DNA from: Lunatimonas salinarum
GTDB lineage: Bacteria; Bacteroidota; Bacteroidia; Cytophagales; Cyclobacteriaceae
Direction: 5' to 3'
DNA length: 64,000 nt
NCBI RefSeq assembly: GCF_017811155.1
Contig: NZ_JACVCV010000001.1
Coordinates: 310,001 to 374,000 of the forward strand
A model generated the notes under the pieces. The model did not search any database. It had not been told where the DNA came from and saw only the letters and a program-made list of their open reading frames with translations. Made by a program: the position numbers and the translations under genes. The number at the start of each line of letters is the position of its first letter. The stretch's first letter is position 1. This document shows positions 25,917-35,205 of the stretch, piece by piece.

Positions 25917-26889
25917 GGTTTAAATTTTGATTGAAAATCTTGTATTGACCGGAAACCACGGATATTTCTACCATCTCCTTAGAAACTGTGACAGCCGGAA
26001 TTTCCAGTGTTTCAAATGCCACCTGATACGGGTGAAAAACACTAGAGGTACCACACAGGTACAGGGGCAAACGATTGTCTTTACCTAAATTTTTCAACTC
26101 ACTGCCTATCAAGACACCGCTTAAATAATGGTAGTTTTGCGATGGCGAATAGGTATGAAACAATTCCTGCGTACGAACTTTGAATAGCGTGGACAACAAG
26201 GGATCCCTGTATCCGCGGTGAACTCCTTCGCGAAAAGCAGCTACGTGGTCTGAAGAAGAAAGATCAGCGTTCGCAGAAATGCTATTTTTTAAGATGCTTT
26301 GGGTTCCTATTACTTCAAACATCTCGCCGGTCATGTAGGTCGTGAAATCCACCACATACCCTTCACGAACTGAGATATGCTTGGAGTGGGTTCCAGGAAA
26401 AACAAATAACCCGTCACCCTCGAAAGTTTTGTTGTCTTGAATGATCCCAATAAGCTGGGTCTCCTCTCCTCTCATGACATCTTGCTCACTTTTCAGCCCG
26501 GAAAGCAAGATCAGTGAGTTTGGAAAGGAGTCCGTGACTCCAATGAAGTCCATGTTTAGGTCCCTTCCGGAAACATGAAAAGGAATGGGCGTAAATGCCA
26601 ACTCCCGCAGGCCAATACTGGAGGATGCCATCCCCGAGCAGATAATCATCAGGCCCGACAGATCACCACCAAATGCCTCTTGAAGGGATAAGACTCCTTT
26701 AGCGAGGGTTTCCTTAAAGAATTTCTCCCGTGTATAACCGCTCGCCGCAGCGGAATCTAAAAACATCCGGTTTACCCTAGACACCCCCATTTCACTGGAA
26801 ACCTCCGCAAGTACCTTAAGGTCGGCAGTATCCACCAACTTCAATCTAAAGGACGTCGTTCCCCAGTCACAACTGATAAACCTCACCAT
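25885..26889 (-). CDS. dgoK: 2-dehydro-3-deoxygalactonokinase (DgoK-like)
   Basis: A 334-residue sugar-acid kinase. The N-terminal motif FISCDWGTTSFRLKLV is typical of DgoK. Further segments include MICSGMASSSIGL, VMRGEETQLIG and LFVFPGTHSKH, followed by FTTYMTGEMFE. It phosphorylates 2-keto-3-deoxy-galactonate (or a related acid) at C6, feeding the aldolase encoded downstream. First gene of the operon dgoK-aldolase-gntP-FAH. The family assignment is firm, but the sugar is uncertain because no galactonate dehydratase gene accompanies it. Confidence 0.85.
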   Translation of the reverse strand: MVRFISCDWGTTSFRLKLVDTADLKVLAEVSSEMGVSRVNRMFLDSAAASGYTREKFFKETLAKGVLSLQEAFGGDLSGLMIICSGMASSSIGLRELAFTPIPFHVSGRDLNMDFIGVTDSFPNSLILLSGLKSEQDVMRGEETQLIGIIQDNKTFEGDGLFVFPGTHSKHISVREGYVVDFTTYMTGEMFEVIGTQSILKNSISANADLSSSDHVAAFREGVHRGYRDPLLSTLFKVRTQELFHTYSPSQNYHYLSGVLIGSELKNLGKDNRLPLYLCGTSSVFHPYQVAFETLEIPAVTVSKEMVEISVVSGQYKIFNQNLNHERSIFLGSF

Positions 26890-27056
26890 ATGAATCCTTT
26901 TGCATCCACGACTACTATTTGCTTATGATATGCTTTTTTAGGCAATTCACTCAAACGCTATCCCCACGAACTCCATGGATTATTTTGGAAGGAAAAAACC
27001 ATCCAAAAATTAAATATAGAAATAATAGCTTGGTTATAAGAACGGGGTTCATCAAA

Positions 27057-27098
27057 AAATAAAAAAAATCCGTCGTCTCATGCGCTGAGGCGACGGAT
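27057..27098 (-). terminator. Intrinsic terminator after phospholipase C gene
   Basis: On the minus strand the stem ATCCGTCGCCTC / GAGACGACGGAT (with one G-T pair) closes a short loop and is followed by a long T-run (A-run at 27057-27068 on the plus strand). It lies 47 bases after the phospholipase stop. Confidence 0.85.
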
Positions 27099-27144
27099 AA
27101 CGGGATTAAAGAGCGGCTAGGAACGTACCTAAAGCAGCCTCTAA

Positions 27145-29703
27145 TCATCCTAAGGAACCTGCGGTCTCTCCCCCCATGTAAGGATCGGTGCGAGAAGGAC
27201 CTCCGAATTCGGCTCTTCCAGCGTATTGCCGGGTAAAGCGTGCGTTCCCTTCACACGAAACGGTAAAATCGTACCACCCATAGCTTTTGGAGGTATCAAT
27301 GGACACCATATCGGTTTTTCCAGGGGAAAGGGAAACTCGCTTTCCACCCTGCCCATAGGCATTGTCCTTTATGAGCAATTGTACCTTCTCCACACCCTGA
27401 TTGGTCAAATGAAGTTTTACGTATCCATCTACACTAAATCGGTTGATTCTCTCGTAGGTTACCTGCATACTCAGCCTAGGATCGTTGGCGGAACCGGCAA
27501 TGAGGCGGTAGAACCCGTTTGGCCCTAATACCTCAATCTCATAGGCTTCCTGTCTAAATTCCTCCAAATCCCAAGTGTACGCAAAACTATCGCCTGCCTT
27601 AACCGCAAATGACCATACCGATAGGGGCTCAAAGCCTTGCTCCATTCCGTAATTACGCACATAGGCCTGAAATGGCGCTCCCAATGCCCGCTTACCAAAT
27701 AGTTTGTCGGAAGCCGAGAACCGTACGGCTACTTCTTTGCGTCGGCTATCCAGCCCGCCATCTACTTCCAATTCATAGGCCAACCCATTAGACGGCTTGG
27801 TGCCCGGTTCCTGCTTAGGCAACCAAGGAGACAATTTTGGGTTAACGTTTGCCTGCTGGATTTCGACCGAACTCAATGCCTTAAAATTGTCCGGAATGTT
27901 TTTAAAACTTGCGTTATAGATAGATTTAACGTGATGCTCTCTATTGACCGGATCAGGCAGATCAAATTTCTCCCCATCATAGGGCCGGAAGACGGAGGTC
28001 AGGTCTCCACATACGGACCTGCGCCATTCGCTGATATTGGTTTCTTTTATCGTTTTTCCAGTTCTTTTTGACAGAATCACCTCCATTAATTGGATTACCG
28101 ACGTGATGTCGCAGACTTCGGAGTTAACCCAACCACCACGGGACCAAGGGGAAGCCACCACGAGCGGAACCCGATATCCCAAGCCAACCGGGCTCTCTCT
28201 CGCATTCTCCGGCTTCATTCCAGGGGTTTCCAATTCCTGTTGAAGCGTCACATACTCGCCTGTCGCATCCAATCCATCGGACATCTTACCGCTTTTAGGA
28301 ACTCCGGGTTTAGGCGGCACAAACGGAGGGATATGATCAAAATACCCGTCATTTTCATCGTAATTGAGGATGAATATCGTCTTCTTCCAAACCTCCGGAT
28401 CTTGGGTAAGGATATCCAAGGCCTCGGAAACATACCATGCCCCGTACCAAGGCGCACTAGGGTGATCTGAAAATTTCTGAGGAGCTACCAACCAAGAGAC
28501 CGTCGGTAGCGTCCCTGAGGCTACATCTTTGCGGAATTCGTGAAAAATATCTCCCTTTGGAATCTTCACCTCACGGGTTTCCCCATTATCCTGGTAAGTG
28601 AGCGCTTCAGTGGAATGATAATCGGGGTCGGCCGTGTTCACCGTAAAGGCACGCCGATGCAGGGATTTCTCCCGCTCGGACAGCTTATCAAAATTCTCGG
28701 GATTCCAGGTTTTTAAGGTTTCCAACACCAGATTCAGCTGCTGCTTTTTCTCGACAAGCTCCTTTTCCAGTTCTATGCGACTGCTGCCCTGCCCCTCCTG
28801 AAGCTTGCGCTCAGTGGCTTGTATTTGTGATGGCAGTTCCCTTTCCATTTTCTTGAGAAAAGCATAATGACCTGGCGTAAAACGCACTTTGAACTGGGAA
28901 AACCATTCCAGGTTGTTATCGGTAAAATTGGCCAAAAGGGACTCATCTTCTCCAGTGAGCTCTGTTTTTAGGCTCACTTCATTTTGGTAGACTTTCCAAG
29001 ATATCCCATGGTCTTCCAATCGCTCTGGGAAAGTATTCCAATTTACTTCTTTGGAATATCCAATATCTGAATTCCGTACCTTCGGTTTGTCTCCTGGCGC
29101 ACCGTGGGTTTTACCGGTCCAATGGTAGTTTCTGTTCGTTGTCGTACCGGTAAGCGAGGAACAGAAATGCTGGTCGCATACCGTAAATGCATCGGCAAAG
29201 GCATAGTAGAATGGAATATCCTCTCTCTCGTAAAAGCCCATGGTCATGGGAACATGGGCAAATTCCTTTCTACCTGACCGCTTGGCTTCGATCCATCCAT
29301 CATATTTGCCTTCATTTCGAGCATCAACCTGATTTTCCCAGGAATGAGGTATGTCCTTCATCCAGGTGGCTTTAGTGTCCTTCATGTTAAACCGAAACGG
29401 CGCAAAGGTATTCCCCTGCTTATCACTCTGCAGCCAAACCAAATTTTGATTGGGCAGGCGGATTGCACGGGGATCATTAAACCCTCTTACACCCTTCAAT
29501 TTACCAAAGCAGTGATCAAAGGACCGGTTTTCCTGCATAAGCACCACAATATGCTCAGCATCCATAAACGTGGAGCCCTTCTCGGGATTGATGGCCATGG
29601 CTTTTTGGATAGAAGCCGGAAAGGAAGACCATAAACTTGCGCCTCCAGTAAATACTGCTGCCTTCTTGAGAAAATCCCTTCGTGTGTCTTTCATACTTTT
29701 CAA
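27145..29703 (-). CDS. Phospholipase C, phosphocholine-specific type (Tat-exported)
   Basis: An 852-residue protein of the PlcH/PlcN/acid phosphatase superfamily. The N-terminus has a twin-arginine signal (TRRDFLKKAA, Arg8-Arg9). The catalytic domain opens with HIVVLMQENRSFDHCFG (residues 51-67) and includes HSWENQVDARNEGKYDGWI, ILNYDENDGYFDHIPPF and YRVPLVVASPWSRGG. Two C-terminal DUF756-type beta domains end the protein. It hydrolyses phospholipids such as phosphatidylcholine or phosphatidylethanolamine outside the cytoplasm, giving diacylglycerol and a phospho-head group. It follows SusC and SusD on the same strand after a 262-base gap. The ATG nine bases later (MKDTRRD) is an equally good start. 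Confidence 0.92.
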   Translation of the reverse strand: MKSMKDTRRDFLKKAAVFTGGASLWSSFPASIQKAMAINPEKGSTFMDAEHIVVLMQENRSFDHCFGKLKGVRGFNDPRAIRLPNQNLVWLQSDKQGNTFAPFRFNMKDTKATWMKDIPHSWENQVDARNEGKYDGWIEAKRSGRKEFAHVPMTMGFYEREDIPFYYAFADAFTVCDQHFCSSLTGTTTNRNYHWTGKTHGAPGDKPKVRNSDIGYSKEVNWNTFPERLEDHGISWKVYQNEVSLKTELTGEDESLLANFTDNNLEWFSQFKVRFTPGHYAFLKKMERELPSQIQATERKLQEGQGSSRIELEKELVEKKQQLNLVLETLKTWNPENFDKLSEREKSLHRRAFTVNTADPDYHSTEALTYQDNGETREVKIPKGDIFHEFRKDVASGTLPTVSWLVAPQKFSDHPSAPWYGAWYVSEALDILTQDPEVWKKTIFILNYDENDGYFDHIPPFVPPKPGVPKSGKMSDGLDATGEYVTLQQELETPGMKPENARESPVGLGYRVPLVVASPWSRGGWVNSEVCDITSVIQLMEVILSKRTGKTIKETNISEWRRSVCGDLTSVFRPYDGEKFDLPDPVNREHHVKSIYNASFKNIPDNFKALSSVEIQQANVNPKLSPWLPKQEPGTKPSNGLAYELEVDGGLDSRRKEVAVRFSASDKLFGKRALGAPFQAYVRNYGMEQGFEPLSVWSFAVKAGDSFAYTWDLEEFRQEAYEIEVLGPNGFYRLIAGSANDPRLSMQVTYERINRFSVDGYVKLHLTNQGVEKVQLLIKDNAYGQGGKRVSLSPGKTDMVSIDTSKSYGWYDFTVSCEGNARFTRQYAGRAEFGGPSRTDPYMGGETAGSLG

Positions 29704-29740
29704 TTTTTTTCCCGCCCCATCGGAAATTTATTTCTAGCTA

Positions 29741-29773
29741 ACAATTGCCTCATCTAACTACAAAGGCAATTGT
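29741..29773. repeat. Inverted repeat upstream of phospholipase C
   Basis: ACAATTGCCT at 29741-29750 is exactly reverse-complemented by AGGCAATTGT at 29764-29773, with 13 bases between. It lies 38-70 bases before the phospholipase start (29703, minus strand). This placement suits an operator or leader hairpin. No T-run follows, so it is not an obvious terminator. Confidence 0.6.
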
Positions 29774-29922
29774 CATATGGCGAGAGCTCGCTTTTCCGCA
29801 TCTCCGTTCCTTGCCCAAAACCACTACGCTAGGTGCATTTTTGACGGAATGCAAGTACTAAAATAGTTATAACTTAAAGGTACGGTGACCAATTCGGTAC
29901 ATCAAAACCGCTTATGTAAGAG

Positions 29923-29949
29923 AGGTCCCGAGCACGTAACTCAGGACCT
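29923..29949 (-). terminator. Strong hairpin after SusD, possible terminator or mRNA stabiliser
   Basis: AGGTCCCGAG (29923-29932) pairs with CTCAGGACCT (29940-29949) over ten pairs including one G-T, with a 7-base loop, 17 bases after the SusD stop. The following minus-strand bases (CTCTTACAT) form only a weak T-tract, so read-through into the phospholipase gene is plausible. Confidence 0.55.
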
Positions 29950-29965
29950 TTCCTAGGGTAATTTG

Positions 29966-31519
29966 CTATTCAGCAGCATCCCACCAAACCCGGGTGGTGA
30001 TGACATCGGCCCCCTGACGGCCTACAGCCTCTTGATAATTGTCACGATTGAGTGCCTGAACACCGGTTGGGTACATAAACCTTCTAGGTACGGTATCGAA
30101 GAATGCCGCCGGACCCGGACTGATTGCCGGAATTCCAGTCCTTCGCCAATCATACCAACCTTCCATTCCCTGGAAGAAAAGAGACAACCACTTTTGGGTG
30201 CCTATTTTCACCAATTTTTCTTGCTGAGACCCAGAATACGCTACCTCTGCTTGCTGGTAGTATGCAGGGCCCGGCTGCGTCACATCGGCAATGGGAGTAA
30301 GGTTGGCTACTCTCAGCCTGGCTTCGTAATAGTCAAATGAAGCGCGAATCCCGTTTAAGTAATAGGTCTCAGCATCTCCGGTGGTAATATACCCTCTTTC
30401 TCTTGCCTCTGCCAAAATGAATTGCACCTCGGAATAACTCATTAACATGGTCTGAAACCCAGTAGGTGAGGCAAAAGGAGAACATTGCAAACAGGAGAAA
30501 AGCATGCCTACATTTGAGATGAAATTTGACCCTCCCTTATTAGGATCTCCGGTTGGGGAGTACCCGTAGGCATCTTCATCAGCAAGTCCATTTGGAACAC
30601 CCGCGTAATCTTCTGGCTCTCCGACCAAACCTGCGCCAGAGTCTGTAGTAGGCTGCGCATACACAAACAGCCGCGGGTCATTGTAATCCTTCAACACACG
30701 CTCCATGGTGGTACTCAATCGGTATTCGTCAAATGAACCGGAGCGGGTTGTAAACAGATAATGTTGGTTGGGCACATCGGGAAGGTGTTGGAGTGCCGCA
30801 TTGTCATCGTTGCTCGCAATGATGGGACTGCCGCTTGGATCATTCACGATTGCTTGCATAGCGGATGAGGGATCTATCCGCTTGGACAATCTCATCAACG
30901 CTCTTAGCCGAAGGGAATTGGCCAGCTTTCGCCATTTGGAGACGTTCCCTCCAAATAGAATATCACCATCCATTGCTCCAGAGGAAGATCCGAGAAGTTG
31001 GTTGGCACGGGCCAAATCACTCAAAATTCCTTGGTAAATCACTTCTTGTCTGTCAAATTTCGGGTAATTGATTTCCTCTTTTGCCCGGGTGGCTTCGGTA
31101 TATGGAAGATCTCCATAGGCATCTGTCATAAATGCATACATCATAGACTTCAATACCAGCGCAACCCCTACGTAATTGGTCTGACCAGAAGCCTCACTCA
31201 GGGTAATGACGTTGTTTACGTCTCTCATGGCATTGTAAAATACACTGTATGGATTGCCTTGCGGACCCCAATTGTAGCGGTCTTCGTTGGTAAATTGGAT
31301 CTTTGCGGAATATTGTACCACCACATTTCCCAATCCCCAGGACTTGCCCACAATTTCATTACTGGCTACCCGAATGATATGGGGAAGCAACAGTGCCGGA
31401 GAAACCACTTCCGGGTTGTTTGGATTCCGGTTTACTTCTTCGAAGTCCTGATCACATCCTGTCGAAAACAATAGGACAGATGCGGTCAGCATACACGTTA
31501 TCTTTGATAGTATTTTCAT
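29966..31519 (-). CDS. susD: SusD/RagB-family outer-membrane nutrient-binding lipoprotein
   Basis: A 517-residue surface lipoprotein with lipobox Cys22 (LLFSTGC). Family features are DFEEVNRNPNNPEVVSPALLLP, tetratricopeptide-like helices in the middle, and EKLVKIGTQKWLSLFFQGMEGWYDWRRTGIP at the C-terminus, typical of the SusD-like 2 group. It sits as a lid on the SusC transporter and captures ligand. It lies 19 bases after susC. The ligand cannot be told from sequence. The neighbouring phospholipase C suggests a lipid-derived or non-glycan compound. Confidence 0.92.
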   Translation of the reverse strand: MKILSKITCMLTASVLLFSTGCDQDFEEVNRNPNNPEVVSPALLLPHIIRVASNEIVGKSWGLGNVVVQYSAKIQFTNEDRYNWGPQGNPYSVFYNAMRDVNNVITLSEASGQTNYVGVALVLKSMMYAFMTDAYGDLPYTEATRAKEEINYPKFDRQEVIYQGILSDLARANQLLGSSSGAMDGDILFGGNVSKWRKLANSLRLRALMRLSKRIDPSSAMQAIVNDPSGSPIIASNDDNAALQHLPDVPNQHYLFTTRSGSFDEYRLSTTMERVLKDYNDPRLFVYAQPTTDSGAGLVGEPEDYAGVPNGLADEDAYGYSPTGDPNKGGSNFISNVGMLFSCLQCSPFASPTGFQTMLMSYSEVQFILAEARERGYITTGDAETYYLNGIRASFDYYEARLRVANLTPIADVTQPGPAYYQQAEVAYSGSQQEKLVKIGTQKWLSLFFQGMEGWYDWRRTGIPAISPGPAAFFDTVPRRFMYPTGVQALNRDNYQEAVGRQGADVITTRVWWDAAE

Positions 31520-31538
31520 GATTTTGAATGTTCAGAGG

Positions 31539-34500
31539 TTAAAACTTGAGGTTCAGATTAAACCCTATGCTTCTGGTTGAAGGAAATGCCATATCTTCCA
31601 CACCGGGAATGAGCGTTCCCCCAGACATCGCCATGGTCTCTGGATCAAAGTGCGGGTTTTCGGTCCATAAAAACAGGTTTCTGCCCACCAACGAGAGTCT
31701 CGCTTCTTGGAAGGGAAGTCGACCCATAGCTGCCGCAGGGATATTCACACCCAAGGTTACTTCGCGGAGTTTGACGAATGAGGCATCGTACATGGCTGCT
31801 TCTACATTGCTTCGCTCGTAGTAGCGGTTATGCCAGTCTCTGGAGCTGATTTTTCGATCGTTCGGGATAAATGAACCGTCCGCTGTTCGAATAACACCGG
31901 GGCTGATGATGCCATTTCCCTCTTGGGTCAGGTCGTAACCGTTTTCCCTTCCCAAAAGTGTTTCTGCCAACTGACCAGCGGTAGAACCAATGGTTTTAGT
32001 ACGTGATACCACGATCCCTCCGTAGCGAATATCAAATAAGAAGCCAAGGTAAAAACGCTTATAATTTAACGTATTCTGAATACCAAGCATCCAATCGGGG
32101 TTGTAGTTGCCCCATAGCTTTACGGCAGCCCCCGTAAGCGGCGTACCGCTTGTGTTATGGATTATTTGTCCAAAATATGGGCTATTGGGATCTTCTACCC
32201 GCTCAAATCCCCTGCCGTAAATATTGCCCATGCGCTCTCCTACACGGGCCTGAATATTGGCACCGTTTCTCCCAACCATCGAATAGATATCCAACCCTTC
32301 AGTCAATTCAAGTACACGGCTTCGGTTTCTGGTAAAGTTTGCCGAAACATTCCAGGTGATTCCATTTGCCTTCTGAATGGGAGTACCGTTTACCATGACC
32401 TCTAGGCCATTGTTTTGGATCTCCCCGGCATTGATGATCCTGCTGGCATATCCGGTAGAAATATCCAGTTCAATCGGAATGATCTGATTACGGGTACGGT
32501 TATCATAGTATGTCACATCCAGCCCTAATCTCCCTTTTAAAAAGCGGATATCGGTACCGACCTCGTAGGAGGCTGTACGCTCCGGCTTTAGGTTTGCATT
32601 GGTGAGGCGGTTGGATTCGGATTTGACCTGTGTAGATCCCCAGGCAACCTCGGGGTTAAACACATTGGTGAGGCTGTAGGGGTCGGTGTCATTACCCACC
32701 TCGGCAAAAGCACCCCGCAGTTTGAAGAAGGAAAATGCAGCAGGCATCTCGATCATATCTGACACTACTGCACTCATCGTAACGGAAGGATAGAAATAGC
32801 TATTGCTGTTCACTGGCAGCGTACTTGACCAGTCGTTTCTTCCCGTCACATCCAAAAACAATACGTTTTTATATCCAATCTGTCCAAATCCATAAAGGGA
32901 GTTGATGCGCTTCTCAGAACGGAATTGGTTGACTTGCAGGTTAACTGCCGTATTGGTAAAGTTGTAGATATTCGGAATCAACAACTGAGGAGCCACCGTT
33001 TGTTGAAACCGATTTTCCTGAACCATTTGGTTGCCTCCCAATGAGACGGTATAGGTCCAATTGGATTTGCCAGTTTCGGAGTACGTCAGCAAGAAATCAG
33101 AGTTTCGCTCGCTAAAATAAACCATGTCTTCGCGGTAAGCCCCCCTAGGGAATCGTTGCGTACTGAACGCCCTTCGTCTGTCCCGTAGGTCATTGAACAA
33201 ATCCAAACCGGTTCGCACCATCAAACTGAGCTTATCGGTAAACTGATAATTTGCCATCACGTTTCCAAATACCCGATCCTTGCTTTGCCCGTTGGTATTT
33301 TCATATACCGTAAAATAAGGGTTGTCGTGGTAATTGTAATTGTAATTAAACTGCTGCACACCCTCCAATCCCGGCATCCAGTAATCCCGTAGACTTCTAG
33401 TGTTTACCTGTCGTCCATACCATATCCATAGATACATCAAACTTTCGGTTCCGTAGCTGATACTTGGACGGTTGCTACTGAGGGAGTTCTGGTAATTTAT
33501 GGCCGTATTGAGCGTCAGCTTGTCTGTAATTTGCGTCATCCCGTTCATTGCGATGGTATTTCGCCTCAGATCCGTATTGGGCACAATGCCCGTTTGATCC
33601 AGGTTAGTCCAAGAAAAACGGAAATTTGATTTATCGCTTCCCGCAGCTATTGCCACGTTGTTGGATAAGGTGACGCCTGTTTGGAAGAAATCGTTGATAT
33701 TATTAGGCTGGGCTACCCATGGAGTTGGATTGATGGTGCTTCCGGCAGGCGCATTCAAATCCCCTCCGCGGAATCCGGCCGCGTTTCTGGGCGAATCAAA
33801 CTGAGGAATGGAAAGCCCTTCGTCCATGGCAGGACCCCAGCTTTCATCCACACCATCAGCAAGGCCTCCCCCGCGTCCATTGACAAAGGAGAACAGCCCA
33901 TTGTTTCCCTGGCCGTATTTATTCTGCCACTGGGGCATCGAAAGCGGGGATTCAAAGGTTGTGTTGGAATTGATGGTGATTCCCAGACCCTTCTTGTTCT
34001 TTCCGGATTTGGTCGTAATCAAGATCGCTCCATTGGCAGCCCTAGAACCATACAACGCAGCCGCCGCTGGCCCTTTTAGGACCGAAACCGAGGCGATATC
34101 GTCCGGATTGATTTCCCCGGCAGCATTTCCATAATCTACCTCCAGGGTTCCGGATCCCGATGCTCCCACTATGCTGTTGCTTATAGGAACCCCGTCTACT
34201 ACAAACAGCGGCTGGTTCGCATTGATGTTCAAAGAGGACTCTCCCCGAATGGTTACCCGAGCAGATCCTCCTATGCCACTGGAGGAATTGGTCACTTGCA
34301 CACCGGCTACCCGGCCACTCAGTGAATTGACCACATTGGTCTCCCTAGCCTCTGTAAATCGGTCACCGTCCACCGCCTGCACAGAATACCCCAATGCCTT
34401 GGTTTCCCGTTCCACACCGAGTGCGGTGACCACTACCTCATTTAGATCTTCCGAGGAAAACTCCAACGAGACGTTGATTTGGCTTTGGTTGCCGACAGTA

Positions 34501-34796
34501 ATTTCCTGTGTGGAAAACCCGATATAAGAAATCACCAACACGGCATCGGAACCCGGAACCTCCAGCTCATAATTTCCATCTAAATTGGAGACCGTACCTC
34601 GCGTGGTGCCCTTTATCAGCACCGAAGCTCCTAAAACCGGATCTCCGGAACTGCTTTCCGTGATTTTGCCGCTAACCATACGGCTTTGTGCATACAGGTC
34701 AACATTGGCTATGAGCGTAAAAAACAACCCCAACAGGAAAATCCTGCATAGGAAGTCAATGGGCTTTTTACCCTCTTTGTGTAATACATGTTTCAT
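31539..34796 (-). CDS. susC: SusC/RagA-family TonB-dependent outer-membrane transporter
   Basis: A 1085-residue outer-membrane protein. It has a signal peptide ending in LYAQS, then a carboxypeptidase-regulatory-like domain (residues ~40-115, GKITESSSGDPVLGASVLIK). The TonB box region follows (LNEVVVTALG), then the plug with VNSLSGRVAGVQVTNSSSG and LKGPAAAALYGSRAANGAIL, and a 22-strand barrel ending in GFNLNLKF. It takes up ligands too large for porins together with SusD, encoded 19 bases downstream. No anti-sigma/ECF or hybrid regulator gene adjoins the pair. Length is normal for the family. Confidence 0.95.
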   Translation of the reverse strand: MKHVLHKEGKKPIDFLCRIFLLGLFFTLIANVDLYAQSRMVSGKITESSSGDPVLGASVLIKGTTRGTVSNLDGNYELEVPGSDAVLVISYIGFSTQEITVGNQSQINVSLEFSSEDLNEVVVTALGVERETKALGYSVQAVDGDRFTEARETNVVNSLSGRVAGVQVTNSSSGIGGSARVTIRGESSLNINANQPLFVVDGVPISNSIVGASGSGTLEVDYGNAAGEINPDDIASVSVLKGPAAAALYGSRAANGAILITTKSGKNKKGLGITINSNTTFESPLSMPQWQNKYGQGNNGLFSFVNGRGGGLADGVDESWGPAMDEGLSIPQFDSPRNAAGFRGGDLNAPAGSTINPTPWVAQPNNINDFFQTGVTLSNNVAIAAGSDKSNFRFSWTNLDQTGIVPNTDLRRNTIAMNGMTQITDKLTLNTAINYQNSLSSNRPSISYGTESLMYLWIWYGRQVNTRSLRDYWMPGLEGVQQFNYNYNYHDNPYFTVYENTNGQSKDRVFGNVMANYQFTDKLSLMVRTGLDLFNDLRDRRRAFSTQRFPRGAYREDMVYFSERNSDFLLTYSETGKSNWTYTVSLGGNQMVQENRFQQTVAPQLLIPNIYNFTNTAVNLQVNQFRSEKRINSLYGFGQIGYKNVLFLDVTGRNDWSSTLPVNSNSYFYPSVTMSAVVSDMIEMPAAFSFFKLRGAFAEVGNDTDPYSLTNVFNPEVAWGSTQVKSESNRLTNANLKPERTASYEVGTDIRFLKGRLGLDVTYYDNRTRNQIIPIELDISTGYASRIINAGEIQNNGLEVMVNGTPIQKANGITWNVSANFTRNRSRVLELTEGLDIYSMVGRNGANIQARVGERMGNIYGRGFERVEDPNSPYFGQIIHNTSGTPLTGAAVKLWGNYNPDWMLGIQNTLNYKRFYLGFLFDIRYGGIVVSRTKTIGSTAGQLAETLLGRENGYDLTQEGNGIISPGVIRTADGSFIPNDRKISSRDWHNRYYERSNVEAAMYDASFVKLREVTLGVNIPAAAMGRLPFQEARLSLVGRNLFLWTENPHFDPETMAMSGGTLIPGVEDMAFPSTRSIGFNLNLKF

Positions 34797-35205
34797 AGTA
34801 AGTGGGTTGATATAGAATGATAAATGGTATGAAATAAGGTTAAACAGGCTAGGATTGAGATGAGTGGAAAGTGTGAAACTCCAAAATAGGAACCTGGAGG
34901 ACTAGGCAAGAAAAGCCGATAAAAATAAGCCCCAAAAAAGCTACCAAGGCAGCATTTCAAGTAAATCATCACTCGCAACTCACGGTATAAATGTAGGGAT
35001 TTTTTTGGTTTAGCAAAAGATCAAGCATATACTGTTGAATATTTTTAGAACAATATTATTTCGTGTTCGAACTACACAACAAAGTTGGAAAAAGAAAGAC
35101 GATACCCGAACGATTTGGGATTATGAAAAAGTAAAACTTGTTATCAAAAAAGTAATGATTTAATAAAAGAGGGTGGGCTCCGAAAAGAACCCACCCCTTT
35201 ATTTA
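34797..35205. other. Intergenic region upstream of susC
   Basis: About 400 AT-rich bases upstream of susC (minus strand) contain its promoter, but no good CAAAnnTA box was seen. The right end carries the terminator of the aldehyde dehydrogenase operon (35167-35198). A 61-codon frame at 34793-34978 has no support. Confidence 0.5.
35167..35198 (-). terminator. Terminator after the aldehyde dehydrogenase gene
   Basis: GGGTGGGCTC (35171-35180) pairs with GAACCCACCC (35187-35196) with one mismatch. On the minus strand it is followed by TCTTTTATTA. It lies about 10 bases after the stop at 35206 and separates the amine operon from susC. Confidence 0.65.

Noticed and set aside
34793-34978. 61-codon minus-strand frame upstream of susC
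   Set aside because: Overlaps the susC start, is cysteine- and aromatic-rich and matches nothing known; likely leader DNA.
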